Numbered from the stretch's first letter, positions 8,560 to 20,779 are shown. The stretch is 50,333 nt of DNA from an uncultured Collinsella sp. (GCA_959028445.1 CAUFRY010000012.1:1-50333), one strand, 5' to 3'. A program made the numbers and translations. Notes: generated by a model from the letters alone, not told the origin.

Positions 8560-8737
8560 AAGGTGAATGCTTTTCCGCGAAGTGAACGGGTGAAATCGGA
8601 CCCTCGATGCATCGACACTTTGGGAAGGCCAATTCCTGCGGTTTTATCACTCAAATCCTGCGGTTTTAGCGTCGAAAAACGTGGGTGCTTCAGGGGTCCA
8701 AATTAGGTCGTTCACTTCTCGGGAAACCATTCACCTT
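8560..8737. repeat. 178-bp element bounded by 28-bp inverted repeats
   Basis: The left arm at 8560-8587 (AAGGTGAATG...GAAGTGAAC) matches the reverse complement of 8710-8737 at about 25 of 28 positions. Weaker mirrored similarity continues inward (a GGACCC block on both sides). Two direct copies of TCCTGCGGTTTTA lie inside at about 8635-8669. There is no ORF. The layout fits a miniature inverted-repeat element or a repeated extragenic block. The 8419-8760 gap contains no gene. Confidence 0.55.
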
Positions 8738-8760
8738 CGATTTACTGGTGCTTATAAACA

Positions 8761-8794
8761 GCGAGGGGGTCGCCCGGCAGGCGGCCCCCTCGCT
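8761..8794 (-). terminator. Intrinsic terminator of the mgtA operon
   Basis: On the minus strand GCGAGGGGGCCGCC pairs with GGCGACCCCCTCGC across a short loop and is followed by TGTTTATAAG. It starts 3 nt beyond the small membrane-protein stop codon. Confidence 0.8.
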
Positions 8795-8796
8795 TG

Positions 8797-8952
8797 TTAT
8801 TCATCCCTCGGCAGCGGTTTCATGCTCCAAAAGACAACGTTCATAATCACGACAACCACCAACACCACGCCGTTGGCCACCCAAAAGCCCATGTTAAGGC
8901 CGAGCCACTCCGTGGTGCCAAACAAGTCCATCCAAATCTGCGTCCAGTTCAT
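8797..8952 (-). CDS. 51-residue small membrane protein downstream of mgtA
   Basis: This ORF starts with ATG at 8952, preceded by GAAAGGAGCG at good spacing, and ends in TAA just before the terminator. The product begins MNWTQIWMDLFGTTEW and has one strongly hydrophobic segment (about residues 22-42, rich in Val/Ile). A short basic and acidic tail ends in PLPRDE. It lies 30 nt after the MgtA-type ATPase and shares its terminator, so it is almost certainly co-transcribed. Small single-pass proteins are known to modulate MgtA-like pumps (MgtR/MgtS in enterobacteria), but no homology to those is claimed. A regulatory or stabilising partner of the pump is an inference. Confidence 0.8.
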   Translation of the reverse strand: MNWTQIWMDLFGTTEWLGLNMGFWVANGVVLVVVVIMNVVFWSMKPLPRDE

Positions 8953-8982
8953 GCAAACGCTCCTTTCTGCATCAATCCCCCA

Positions 8983-11751
8983 CTACAGCAGCTCGCCGTA
9001 GCGCTTGACGTAGGCCTTCTTAAGGCTTGTCGCCAGCGCCATGTACAGCAAGATGCACGGAATCAGGAACAAGAAGTACTCGACAGGCAGGGCGCCCAGA
9101 CCCAGCGTGGGGCCAAGCGGGCTAAACGGGATCAGCGTGAGCAGCGCGATGCCCGTCATCGTGAGCAGCATCACCGGAGCCGAGGCACGGCTCTGGATAA
9201 ACGGCAACTTAGGCGTACGGATCATGTGGATGACCAGCGTCTGGCTCCACATAGACTCGACGAACCATCCAGCCTGGAACAGCGCGATGTAGGCCAGCTG
9301 CATCTGCTCCAGCGCGGCGCCCGAGTAGACGCTCGCCAGGTCGTTGAACAGCACGCCATGGCTCACGAACAGGGGGCAGAAAACGAAGTACATAAAGATA
9401 TAGGTCATAAAGTCGAAGATGGAGCTGGTGGGCCCGATCCAGATCATGAACCTGCCAACACTCGAAGCGTCCCAGGTACGCGGCACGCGCAGGAACTCCT
9501 CGTCCACGTTGTCCCAGGGAATCGCCAGGCAGCTGCAGTCATAGATCAGGTTGAGCAGGATCAGCTGGATGCTCATCATCGGCAAAAACGGCAGCAGGGC
9601 GGATGCGGCAAGCACGCTGAACATATTGCCGAAGTTGGAGCTTGCGGTCATCTTGATGTACTTGATCATGTTGGCGTAGGTCTTGCGCCCCTCGATGATG
9701 CCCTCCTCGAGCACCATCAAATCCTTCTCGAGCAAGATGATATCGGCCGACTCCTTGGCCACGTCGACCGCAGTATCGACCGAGATGCCGATGTCGGACG
9801 ACTTCATGGCCGAGGCGTCGTTGATGCCGTCGCCCATGTAGCCCACCACATGACCGTTTGCACGCAGCACGGACACGACGCGCGCTTTTTGATCGGGCGT
9901 AAGCTTGGCAAAGACCTGCACGTCCTCGGCGCGACGAGCGAGCTCGGCGTCGTCCATTGCGGCGATATCGCTGCCGAGCAGCATGTTGTTGACCTCGAGT
10001 CCCACCTGCTTGCAGATGGTGCGCGTGACCTTCTCATTGTCGCCGGTCAAGATCTTGGTGGCTACACCGTGGTTGCGCAGCGCCTCGATAGCATCGGCCG
10101 TGGACTCTTTGGGCGGATCCAAAAACGCCAGGTAGCCGATCAGCACCATGTCGCGCTCATCATCGGCGCTAAAGGCACCGACAGGCGACGGGTTGGACTT
10201 TTGAGCGATTGCCAACACGCGGAAGCCGTCGTCGTTAAGGTCGGCGGCCGTTGCCAAAATGCGCTCGCGCACCTCGTCGTCCAGCACGTGAACGCCGCCG
10301 TCAATCTCGGCATGCGAGCACACCGACAGCATCTCCTCGACTGCACCCTTGGTGACCATCTGGGTTTTGCCGCTTCGATCGCGCACCACGGTGGTAAGGC
10401 GACGGCGCGTAAAGTCAAACGGCACCTCGTCGACCTTCACATAGGCCTCGGAAAGGTCGGTGAGACTCGGGTCGTTTTGCTCCTCTTCCTCGGTGCATTT
10501 GATGATCGCCAGATCCATCAGATTCTTGTAGCCCGTCTGGAAATAGCTGTTGAGGTAGGCATGGCGCAGAACGCGCGAATCCTCCTGGCCATCGATGTTC
10601 CAGTGATACTCCAGCACCACCTGGTCCTGCGTCAGCGTGCCAGTCTTGTCCGTGCACAGCACGTCCATCGCGCCAAAGTTTTGAATCGAGTTGAGGTTCT
10701 TAACGATGGTCTGCTTTTTGCTCATAGCCACGGCGCCCTTGGCAAGGCACGTGGTAACGATCATGGGCAGCATCTCGGGTGTCAGGCCCACGGCGATGCT
10801 GATGGCAAACAGGCCAGCATTAAGCCAATCGCCCTTGGTGACGCCGTTAATCATAAAGACAAACGGAACCATCACCATCATAAAGCGGATGAGCACCCAC
10901 GAGACGCTATTGACGCCTTTGGAAAAGCTCGTCTCTACGGCATCCTCGGACAGGCTCGATGCCATAGAGCCAAACAAGGTCTGCTCGCCCACGCTAAAGG
11001 CGAGCGCCGTCGCGCTGCCCGAGATCACACTGCTGCCCATGAGGGCGATGTTCTCGAACGACGTTGCCGAATCGGACTCGGTGCACGTCGCGGGAACCTT
11101 CTCGACCGGCTCGCTCTCGCCCGTCAGGCTTGCCTGGCTCACAAAGAGGTCCTTAGCCTCAATGATTCTCACATCGGCGGGAATCATGTCACCGGCGGAC
11201 AGGTGCACGATGTCACCAACCACCACGTCGTCGATGGGAATCTCGGTCCTAGGGGCATCCTCGCGGGTGACTGTCACGGTGGTCGTAATCATATCGAGCA
11301 GCTTTTCGGCCGCGTTGCCGCTGCGCGCTTCCTGGATATAGCGCAGCGTGCCCGAGAGCACGACCATCGTGGTGATGATGATCACCGTCAGCGGGTCAAA
11401 GTCTTCGGGCGTGCTGCCCATCATCGACAACGCTGGAAACACCATGTCGGTCGCTGCCGAAATGATGGCCAGGAAAAACAGAATCGCCGTGAAGGGATTG
11501 ATGAACGCGTCCGCAAGCTTGCGGGCAATCGACTTCTTCTTGCCACGCGTGACCACGTTACGCCCGTTGTCGGCTTCGCTGTGCGCGACCTCGTCGCGAT
11601 TAAGGCCGCCGAGATTCGAGCCGACCCAGGATAGGGCCTCCGTCAGCGGAATGGTCGCCGCATACTGGATGCGACCCTCCGCGCGATGCCTCATCAGTTC
11701 GTTTTGCGCCTGAACCGCAGACGGCGTATGGCGCATAGTCATCTTCTTCAA
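8983..11751 (-). CDS. mgtA: Magnesium-translocating P-type ATPase (MgtA-like)
   Basis: The 922-residue P3B-type ATPase imports Mg2+ across the membrane with ATP. Visible features are an N-terminal cation-ATPase segment, paired helices near residues 85-135, the actuator loop LTGESEPVEK, and the helix motif VGLTPEMLPMIVT. The phosphorylation site DKTGTLT has Asp at about 368; the hinge GDGINDASAMK follows, then the C-terminal helices. Length and motifs match MgtA/MgtB. The start is the TTG at 11751 with GGAG 8 nt upstream; an ATG three codons later is possible. It heads a two-gene unit with the 51-residue membrane protein. A paralogue and a winged-helix regulator lie directly upstream behind a terminator. 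Confidence 0.93.
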   Translation of the reverse strand: MKKMTMRHTPSAVQAQNELMRHRAEGRIQYAATIPLTEALSWVGSNLGGLNRDEVAHSEADNGRNVVTRGKKKSIARKLADAFINPFTAILFFLAIISAATDMVFPALSMMGSTPEDFDPLTVIIITTMVVLSGTLRYIQEARSGNAAEKLLDMITTTVTVTREDAPRTEIPIDDVVVGDIVHLSAGDMIPADVRIIEAKDLFVSQASLTGESEPVEKVPATCTESDSATSFENIALMGSSVISGSATALAFSVGEQTLFGSMASSLSEDAVETSFSKGVNSVSWVLIRFMMVMVPFVFMINGVTKGDWLNAGLFAISIAVGLTPEMLPMIVTTCLAKGAVAMSKKQTIVKNLNSIQNFGAMDVLCTDKTGTLTQDQVVLEYHWNIDGQEDSRVLRHAYLNSYFQTGYKNLMDLAIIKCTEEEEQNDPSLTDLSEAYVKVDEVPFDFTRRRLTTVVRDRSGKTQMVTKGAVEEMLSVCSHAEIDGGVHVLDDEVRERILATAADLNDDGFRVLAIAQKSNPSPVGAFSADDERDMVLIGYLAFLDPPKESTADAIEALRNHGVATKILTGDNEKVTRTICKQVGLEVNNMLLGSDIAAMDDAELARRAEDVQVFAKLTPDQKARVVSVLRANGHVVGYMGDGINDASAMKSSDIGISVDTAVDVAKESADIILLEKDLMVLEEGIIEGRKTYANMIKYIKMTASSNFGNMFSVLAASALLPFLPMMSIQLILLNLIYDCSCLAIPWDNVDEEFLRVPRTWDASSVGRFMIWIGPTSSIFDFMTYIFMYFVFCPLFVSHGVLFNDLASVYSGAALEQMQLAYIALFQAGWFVESMWSQTLVIHMIRTPKLPFIQSRASAPVMLLTMTGIALLTLIPFSPLGPTLGLGALPVEYFLFLIPCILLYMALATSLKKAYVKRYGELL

Positions 11752-11754
11752 TTG

Positions 11755-11905
11755 CCTCGCTCCGTTCTATCGATCGGACGCAGGGCGAATCAGCCGCGCG
11801 CCCCCATCAAAGTGGACCCGCGCCGGCAACTTCGTCCTGCGTTACTGGTACTGTCACTGCCGCTCACGGTCCTCACCTCTCTTTCGCGTCCGCGACTGTC
11901 TACAG
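11755..11905 (-). promoter_or_regulatory. GC-rich leader of mgtA, possible Mg-responsive region
   Basis: About 150 nt without a gene separate the upstream terminator from the mgtA start. On the minus strand it holds AGGTGAGGACC and several complementary GC blocks that could fold. I looked for the M-box (ykoK) core and did not find it convincingly, so only a structured-leader candidate is claimed. Confidence 0.25.
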
Positions 11906-11911
11906 AATAGA

Positions 11912-11953
11912 AAAGCCGCAAGACCGAGCACATGGCTGGTTTCTTGCGGCTTT
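11912..11953 (-). terminator. Intrinsic terminator after the winged-helix gene
   Basis: AAAGCCGCAAGA and TCTTGCGGCTTT form a 12-bp stem, followed on the minus strand by TTCTATTC. It separates the upstream ATPase/regulator operon from mgtA. Confidence 0.8.
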
Positions 11954-12017
11954 CTTGCGATTTGGCAAGGATTGTCAAAGTGACTATTTGGATCGATGGG
12001 AGCGAATACCCGAAGCG

Positions 12018-12500
12018 TTACTCGGCCATTTTGTAGCCCACGCCCCATACAGTCAGCAGGTAGTGGGGGTTGTCTGGTTCGGGCTCAATCTTCTTTCGAA
12101 TTTTGCGGACGAAGGCCATGATGTTGCTGTCATCGAGCAGATACTCGTTTTGCCACACCGCCCGGTAGATTTCCTCTTTGCTAAAGACCGTACCCCGGTT
12201 GCTCGCCAAAAAGGCAAGGATGTCGAACTCCTTGGGCGTGAGCGAGACCGGCGCGTCCGACACCTTGACGGTGCGCGAGGCCAGGTCGATCGAAAGCTCG
12301 CCGATAACGATGGGTCCAGTGGCGGCACTTGCCTGCGAGCCGGCAACCGCCAGCTCGATAGCAGTCAGCTTGCCCGATGCGATATCGGCAAACACGGGCG
12401 CGAGCTCCAGGGCGGCAGCGCTGCCAGACGAGAACAGCGCGCTGCTGAGCTCGGCGGCCTCGGCCGGCGTAATCGCGATGTTGGTTCTGTTGGTACGCAT
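12018..12500 (-). CDS. OmpR-type winged-helix protein without receiver domain
   Basis: The 160-residue protein has a C-terminal Trans_reg_C winged helix (about residues 65-158). Its signature runs LTPKEFDILAFLASN, then EEIYRAVW, a recognition-helix segment FVRKIRKKIEP and the wing VWGVGYKM. The first 60 residues are Ala-rich and show none of the acidic pocket or phospho-Asp of a receiver, so it is not a normal response regulator. It begins 9 nt after the P-type ATPase stop codon (AGGGCGG as Shine-Dalgarno) and therefore shares its mRNA. A role in controlling one or both Mg-type ATPases is inferred from position. Confidence 0.8.
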   Translation of the reverse strand: MRTNRTNIAITPAEAAELSSALFSSGSAAALELAPVFADIASGKLTAIELAVAGSQASAATGPIVIGELSIDLASRTVKVSDAPVSLTPKEFDILAFLASNRGTVFSKEEIYRAVWQNEYLLDDSNIMAFVRKIRKKIEPEPDNPHYLLTVWGVGYKMAE

Positions 12501-12509
12501 AGAACCGCC

Positions 12510-14954
12510 CTAGAACAAGCTGCTCGAGCGGGCCAGATAGACCCGCTTGATCGTCGAAGCAACAACAAGATACAACACGCTCAGCAGCGCAACGATGCCC
12601 AGATACCATACAGGCAGCGTGGCGAGCCCAAACAGCTGCGCCACCGGACTGAGCGCAAGGAGCGCCGCGACAACGAGCATGACGGCAACCATCACCACGA
12701 GCGGTGTGCAAGGACGATCCCCGTCGCGGACACTGCGCGTTCGCAACACCAGGAGCACGAGCGATTCGGTCCATGCGCATTCCAGCAGCCAGCCGGCTTG
12801 GAAGGTCGCGATAAAGGCCGCTCGACCCGCCGCGTCGAGCGCGGCAAAGGGCGCGCCGCAGACGGCGGGGCATACGCCCAAGAACAGAATGGCAAACGTA
12901 ATGATGTCGAAGGCCGAGCTCGCAAAGCCAAAATGAAGCATAAAGCTGCCGAGCCCCTTACCCGACCAGGCCCTGGGGCGGGCAATCTCTGCATCGTCAA
13001 CGTTATCCCACGAAAGCGCCAGGCAGGTGGCGTCGTAGCACAGATTGAGCAAGAGCAGCTGGGTAGCGGTTGCCGGCACAAAGGGCAGGAAAATGCTCGA
13101 GGCGGCAACCGAACAGATATTGCCAAAGTTGGAGCTCGATGCGATACGGATGTACTTGGAGGCATTGGCGAACGAAGTCCTGCCCTCGCTGACGCCCTCG
13201 GCGACAACACCCAAGTCGCGCTCGAGCAGCACCAGGTCGGCCACCTTTTTGGATTCGGCCGCAGCCGAGTCCACGACAATGCCGACGTCTGCCGATGTGA
13301 GCGCCGGCACGTCGTTCACGCCGTCTCCGATATAGCCGACGATGTGGCCGGAGAGGCGAATCAGGCTAACGATCTGCGCCTTCTGTGCGGGCGTAAGCTC
13401 GGCAAACACGCGAGCCTTCCCCACCCGGATCAGCGCTTCGGATTCCTCCATGGCCTGAAGCATGCTGCCGGTGATAACGCTATCGGCGGGAATGCCCAGG
13501 CGCGAGCATGTTGAGCGAGCGACCGAAGCCGAATCACCCGTGAGCACGCGCACCTCGACGGAAAGGTTAGACAGCGCCTGCACGGCGGCACGAGCGCTCG
13601 CCTTGGGCCGATCGAAAAAGCCCAAAAAGCCGCACAGCACCAGGTCATCCCAGTCCGCCGACGTCGTGCTATAGGCGACGGCGAGCACTTTGATGCCATC
13701 GGCGCGCATGTCCTCGGCAACCTCGTAGGCGCTCTGACGGCCATCGGCATCCATGGGCACCAGCTCGCCCTTAAAGTTTGCCCAGGCGCAGCGTGTGCAC
13801 ACGCTTTCAACCTCGCCCTTTACGATGGTCAGATGATTGCCGGGGCGAACCTGTAGCCCCAAACAACCAAGCGCCCCGGGCGTGGCGTCGAGCTTGACAC
13901 CCGAAGCCTTGGTGACGTGGTCGAAGGGGTCAGAGGCATGCAGTGCAAAGGCGTGGCCAAGGTCTTTCGCGGCAAGGTGCAGCTCGGGTGCCGCGCACGC
14001 ATCGGCAATGGCCCGATTGAGCTGATTGGCAGCGGCCCCCTGGCTCGTGCTCTCCAGATACGCCAGGTTGAGCGTCTGCTCGCTTTCGTTGCCCAGGATA
14101 TCGGTGTAGTACTCGAGCACCGCGGCATCTTCGGTGAGCGTGCCTGTCTTGTCAACGCACACCACGTCCATGGAGCCCAGTGACTCCATGGCGTCAACGT
14201 TCTTAACGATGACCTGCTTGTTTTTTAGTCGATGGGCACTGCCCGAAAGGCAAACGCTCGTGACAACCGGCAGCATTTCGGGAACCAGGCCCACGGCCGT
14301 GCCCAGGGCAAACAGCAGTGCCTGCGCCCAGTCGCCCAGCACAAAGCCTCGAATCATAATGACAAACGGCAGTACGATGAGCATGCATCTTACCAGGGCG
14401 GCGCAGATGCTCTTGGCGCCGGCACCAAACTGTGTGCCCATTCGAGCGCGACGGCGCAAAACGGGCTGCTCATCGGCAATGCGGGCGAGGACGGTTGCCG
14501 ACGCCTTGCCGTCGACAATGGTCGTTCCCGCGCGAACGGTCTCCCCTTCCCGCTTGGCGGTCTGACCGCTCTCGCCCGTAAGCGACGATTCCGAGACAAG
14601 GACCTGGTCGCCCTTGGCAAGGGTCACGTCGACCGGGCAGAGCATGCCGGCATATAGGCGGACGACGTCGCCGGGCACAAGCCGGTCGGCATCAACTTGA
14701 ATCCAACACGCATCGACGCGTTTCCAAACGGCCGCGTGGTTCGCTTTAAACATATGGCGATCAAAGCTGCGCTTGGCCTCATTTTCGTAAAACAGGCGCA
14801 CCAGGCCGCCCACCAGCCACATCAAAAAGAGCACAGCTGGCGCGAACACGCCCGTCTGGCCTTCCACCTGCGGCAGGACATCGACCAAAAAAGCCAGCCC
14901 GGCAAGCGCAAGCAGCAGCGACGAGAACGGATTAAAGAACGATTTTCTAATCAT
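12510..14954 (-). CDS. Divergent Mg-type P-type ATPase paralogue
   Basis: The 814-residue protein is about 100 shorter than its mgtA neighbour, mostly at the N-terminus, where the cytoplasmic lead-in is missing and the protein begins almost at the first helix pair. It retains the actuator SSLTGESGQTAK, the helix motif VGLVPEMLPVVT, the phosphorylation site DKTGTLT (Asp about 268), the hinge GDGVNDVPAL and the C-terminal SWDNVDDAE loop shared with MgtA. It is therefore probably a functional cation pump, with Mg2+ or another divalent metal as substrate. The nucleotide-binding region is more divergent than in mgtA. It is the first gene of an operon with the winged-helix regulator. Confidence 0.87.
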   Translation of the reverse strand: MIRKSFFNPFSSLLLALAGLAFLVDVLPQVEGQTGVFAPAVLFLMWLVGGLVRLFYENEAKRSFDRHMFKANHAAVWKRVDACWIQVDADRLVPGDVVRLYAGMLCPVDVTLAKGDQVLVSESSLTGESGQTAKREGETVRAGTTIVDGKASATVLARIADEQPVLRRRARMGTQFGAGAKSICAALVRCMLIVLPFVIMIRGFVLGDWAQALLFALGTAVGLVPEMLPVVTSVCLSGSAHRLKNKQVIVKNVDAMESLGSMDVVCVDKTGTLTEDAAVLEYYTDILGNESEQTLNLAYLESTSQGAAANQLNRAIADACAAPELHLAAKDLGHAFALHASDPFDHVTKASGVKLDATPGALGCLGLQVRPGNHLTIVKGEVESVCTRCAWANFKGELVPMDADGRQSAYEVAEDMRADGIKVLAVAYSTTSADWDDLVLCGFLGFFDRPKASARAAVQALSNLSVEVRVLTGDSASVARSTCSRLGIPADSVITGSMLQAMEESEALIRVGKARVFAELTPAQKAQIVSLIRLSGHIVGYIGDGVNDVPALTSADVGIVVDSAAAESKKVADLVLLERDLGVVAEGVSEGRTSFANASKYIRIASSSNFGNICSVAASSIFLPFVPATATQLLLLNLCYDATCLALSWDNVDDAEIARPRAWSGKGLGSFMLHFGFASSAFDIITFAILFLGVCPAVCGAPFAALDAAGRAAFIATFQAGWLLECAWTESLVLLVLRTRSVRDGDRPCTPLVVMVAVMLVVAALLALSPVAQLFGLATLPVWYLGIVALLSVLYLVVASTIKRVYLARSSSLF

Positions 14955-14980
14955 CGAAGCCTCTTTCTAGCACGGCTTCG

Positions 14981-15007
14981 ATTGTATCCGAGGGCACTCG
15001 CCGACAA
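14981..15007 (-). promoter_or_regulatory. Candidate sigma-70-type promoter of the second ATPase operon
   Basis: On the minus strand TTGTCG, a 15-nt spacer and TACAAT lie about 30 nt before the ATG. The spacer is short, so this is only a candidate. Confidence 0.3.
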
Positions 15008-15044
15008 CCCCGCCCCAACCCTTGCGACTTCCTTGCTTTTAGCC

Positions 15045-15071
15045 GTGACAAAAGGGTTGTCCCTTTGTCAC
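15045..15071. repeat. GTGACAAAAGGG/CCCTTTGTCAC hairpin
   Basis: A stem of 11 bp with a short GTTGT-type loop lies immediately after the ABC transporter stop codon. It is related to the hairpin at 8443-8471. It may double as a transcription stop, but no T-run follows. Confidence 0.6.
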
Positions 15072-15072
15072 A

Positions 15073-18324
<3,252 letters not shown>

Positions 18325-18696
18325 CGATGGGCTTCCTCCCCGCACAGGGACGGGCACGTCGGCCTTTCCCCATCACTCGCGTGTAATGCGTTTTTCCTAC
18401 CCCATCTCACCTTTGTCATACACGCTAGCAGGAGAATTGGCAGTGAGCTAGAGGATTGGATCACTTGTGGTGCTGCATTGGCTCCGGGTCCCGCGTTGGT
18501 GCCGACCCTGAGTAGGAGCCGGCTCTACGGTCGTACCAACGATGCTGCGAAACCGGTCCCGCAACGGCTCCAAACGGGACTTCGGCAACGGTCTCACGTC
18601 AGCTCCAGACCCCAACGAGTGGCGGCAAAGCGCTCATTTCCGGCCAAGCCGCCACTCGTTCACGGCAGTCCTCGTTCAAAGTTGCCCAAAAAGGCC
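18325..18696. other. Intergenic region with a 13-bp hairpin
   Basis: No gene is evident. A perfect stem AACGAGTGGCGGC/GCCGCCACTCGTT (18614-18626 and 18648-18660) lies 37 nt past the CoA-disulfide-reductase stop and may end that operon, although no T-run follows. The remainder must hold the ABC transporter promoter; no clear boxes were found. Confidence 0.5.
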
Positions 18697-20388
18697 CTAC
18701 TTCTCCAATCCACACGGCATCACGTTATCGCTACCGCGACGGTCTTTGGTCACAGCAGCAAAGAAACGATAACCGCCCGAGAAGTTATAGCAGTCAAAAC
18801 CGTGCTGAGCGAGAATGCGACAAGCGATGTAGCTGCGAAGACCACTTTGGCAAATAACATAAACAGGCTTTGCCACGTCAAACTCCCCCAAGCGAGCGCG
18901 CAAGTCATCAACAGGGATGTTCATAAAGCCGTCGATATGACCGCGACCATACTCGCCAACCGTGCGAACATCGAGCAGCTGCACGCTTCCGTCGCGCGGC
19001 AGATCAGGCTCCTGTTCCCAATGCCACTGCTTGAGGATGCCCGAGTCAACGTTCTCGATCATAAAACCAGCCATGTTTACCGGGTCTTTTGCCGAAGAAT
19101 ATGGCGGCGCATAAGCCAAATCCAAATCCTTGAGCTTATCGGCCCGAATACCGGCCTGGATTGCCGTCGCCAGCACGTCGATGCGTTTATCGACGCCATC
19201 GACGCCCACAATCTGCGCACCCAGCAGACGCAAGGTTTCCCTCTCAAACACGACTTTCATGGTCATTGGCGTCGCTTCGGGATAATAGCCCGCATGCGAT
19301 CCGGGCGACAGCACAACGCTCTCGCAATCAATACCTGCCGCACGCGCTGCTTTCACAGAAATTCCCGTGCTCGCAGCTGTCAAGTCGAACACCTTGATCA
19401 CCGAAGAGCCCAACGAGCCCTGATAGTGACTGTCTAGGCCACAGATCACATCGGCGACGATACGCCCCTGTTTATTGGCGGGGCTCGCAAGGGAAATCAC
19501 TGCGTCCTCGCCCGTCACCTGATGCTTGACCCGCACGGCATCGCCCACGGCATATACGTCGAGAGCAGATGTCTCCATGCGATCGTTCACCACAATGGAG
19601 CCCTTGATGCCCAGCTCGATGCCAGCTTCCTTTGCCAAATGGCTCTCGGGGACAACGCCGATAGCGAGCAGCACCATATCGGCCACGATAGAATCTTCGC
19701 CCGCCACATGAGTGACCACACGGCCATCGACCTCTTCAAAACCCGTCACGTCGGCACGAAGTCGCAGGTCAATGCCATGCTCGCGCACTTCCGTGTGAAG
19801 CAGCGTTGCCATATCGTAATCCATGTTGTTCATTAGTTGACGAGGGCGCTGCAGAAGCGTCACCGTAAGGCCCAGGTCGCACAGGTTCTCGGCAGTCTCG
19901 ATGCCGATAAAACCGCCGCCGATCACCACAGCGCTCTTCGGCCTATGCTCTTGTGCATAGTCATGGATATGCAGCGTGTCCTCGACCGTTCGCAAGCTGA
20001 AGATCTTATCCGAATCGATCCCCGGAAGCTCAGGGCGAATCGGGTGCGCGCCAGGCGAAAGAATCAGCTTGTCATATGTCTCGACAAATTCTTCGCCGGT
20101 GAGCAGGTTGCGGACGTCAACCGCATGCACATCGGGGTGAATGGCGATCACCTCATGACTCGTCTTCACGGCAATGCGGAATCGATTCCAAAATCCCTCG
20201 GGCGATTGCAGCGTGAGCGCAGACTCCTCCTCAATCACGCCGCCAATAAAGTATGGCAATCCGCAATTGGCATAGGACACATAGCCCGTGCGCTCGAAAA
20301 CAACAATCTCCGCCTGCTCGTCAAGCCTGCGCAAGCGCGCCGCGGCCGATGCGCCGCCGGCAACGCCTCCCACGATAACCACCTTCAT
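18697..20388 (-). CDS. CoA-disulfide reductase / persulfide reductase with C-terminal rhodanese domain
   Basis: The 563-residue flavoprotein has an N-terminal FAD site (VVIVGGVAGGASAAARLRR), the single redox Cys at about 42 in SYANCGLPYF, and an NAD(P)H site (VVIGGGFIGIETAENL). A second FAD motif (VYAVGDAVRVKH) and the dimerisation domain follow. A rhodanese domain from about residue 465 has the active-site loop CQSGLRS. The CoADR-Rhd arrangement reduces CoA disulfides, CoA-persulfide or polysulfides with NAD(P)H. It is two nucleotides downstream of a stand-alone rhodanese and probably shares the Crp/Fnr-controlled operon. Confidence 0.92.
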   Translation of the reverse strand: MKVVIVGGVAGGASAAARLRRLDEQAEIVVFERTGYVSYANCGLPYFIGGVIEEESALTLQSPEGFWNRFRIAVKTSHEVIAIHPDVHAVDVRNLLTGEEFVETYDKLILSPGAHPIRPELPGIDSDKIFSLRTVEDTLHIHDYAQEHRPKSAVVIGGGFIGIETAENLCDLGLTVTLLQRPRQLMNNMDYDMATLLHTEVREHGIDLRLRADVTGFEEVDGRVVTHVAGEDSIVADMVLLAIGVVPESHLAKEAGIELGIKGSIVVNDRMETSALDVYAVGDAVRVKHQVTGEDAVISLASPANKQGRIVADVICGLDSHYQGSLGSSVIKVFDLTAASTGISVKAARAAGIDCESVVLSPGSHAGYYPEATPMTMKVVFERETLRLLGAQIVGVDGVDKRIDVLATAIQAGIRADKLKDLDLAYAPPYSSAKDPVNMAGFMIENVDSGILKQWHWEQEPDLPRDGSVQLLDVRTVGEYGRGHIDGFMNIPVDDLRARLGEFDVAKPVYVICQSGLRSYIACRILAQHGFDCYNFSGGYRFFAAVTKDRRGSDNVMPCGLEK

Positions 20389-20390
20389 GG

Positions 20391-20711
20391 TTAACGCACC
20401 ACCTTTCCACCATAGCTATTGATTCCGCCAATGTTCTTCACGTTGCTGTAGCCTGCACGCTGGAGAAAACTCGTGGCACGACCGCTACGAGCACCACTCA
20501 AGCAATGTACAAACAGCGGGGCGTCCTTCTTTGGATATTCGGCAAGCACGCGGTCGATGCTATCGAGGGGAATGTTGACGGCCCCGGGGATATGCCCCTG
20601 CCGATACTCATCGGCGCCGCGTACATCAATCAATACCGCGCCTTCGGTCGCCTGGCACTCCTCAACACCTTTGTTGATATCCACCCCAGCAAATAAATCA
20701 AACAATCCCAT
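20391..20711 (-). CDS. Single-domain rhodanese (sulfurtransferase)
   Basis: The 106-residue protein is one rhodanese domain: VLIDVRGADEYRQGHIPGAVNIP followed by the active-site loop HCLSGARSG with the persulfide-carrying Cys. It is predicted to be cytoplasmic. It shuttles sulfane sulfur, here probably to or from the CoADR-rhodanese fusion encoded immediately downstream (2 nt spacing). A good AAAGGAG lies before the ATG. A palindrome upstream (20780-20792) and a Crp/Fnr regulator gene suggest regulated expression. Confidence 0.9.
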   Translation of the reverse strand: MGLFDLFAGVDINKGVEECQATEGAVLIDVRGADEYRQGHIPGAVNIPLDSIDRVLAEYPKKDAPLFVHCLSGARSGRATSFLQRAGYSNVKNIGGINSYGGKVVR

Positions 20712-20779
20712 GATGAGCTCCTTTGCTCGCTTGTCCTATCGCTTGATGCCAGTATGTCCGGAAGACATAGGCCGGTTCC

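Noticed and set aside
8794..11634. 946-codon plus-strand open frame
   Set aside because: It lies opposite mgtA, has a His/Arg/Gln-rich composition with no domain, and is the mirror of a high-GC coding gene.
11755..11905. M-box (ykoK) magnesium riboswitch before mgtA
   Set aside because: Only the AGGTGAGG element resembles it; the conserved CUGCCC and UGUCCAAAG core was not found. A covariance-model search would decide.
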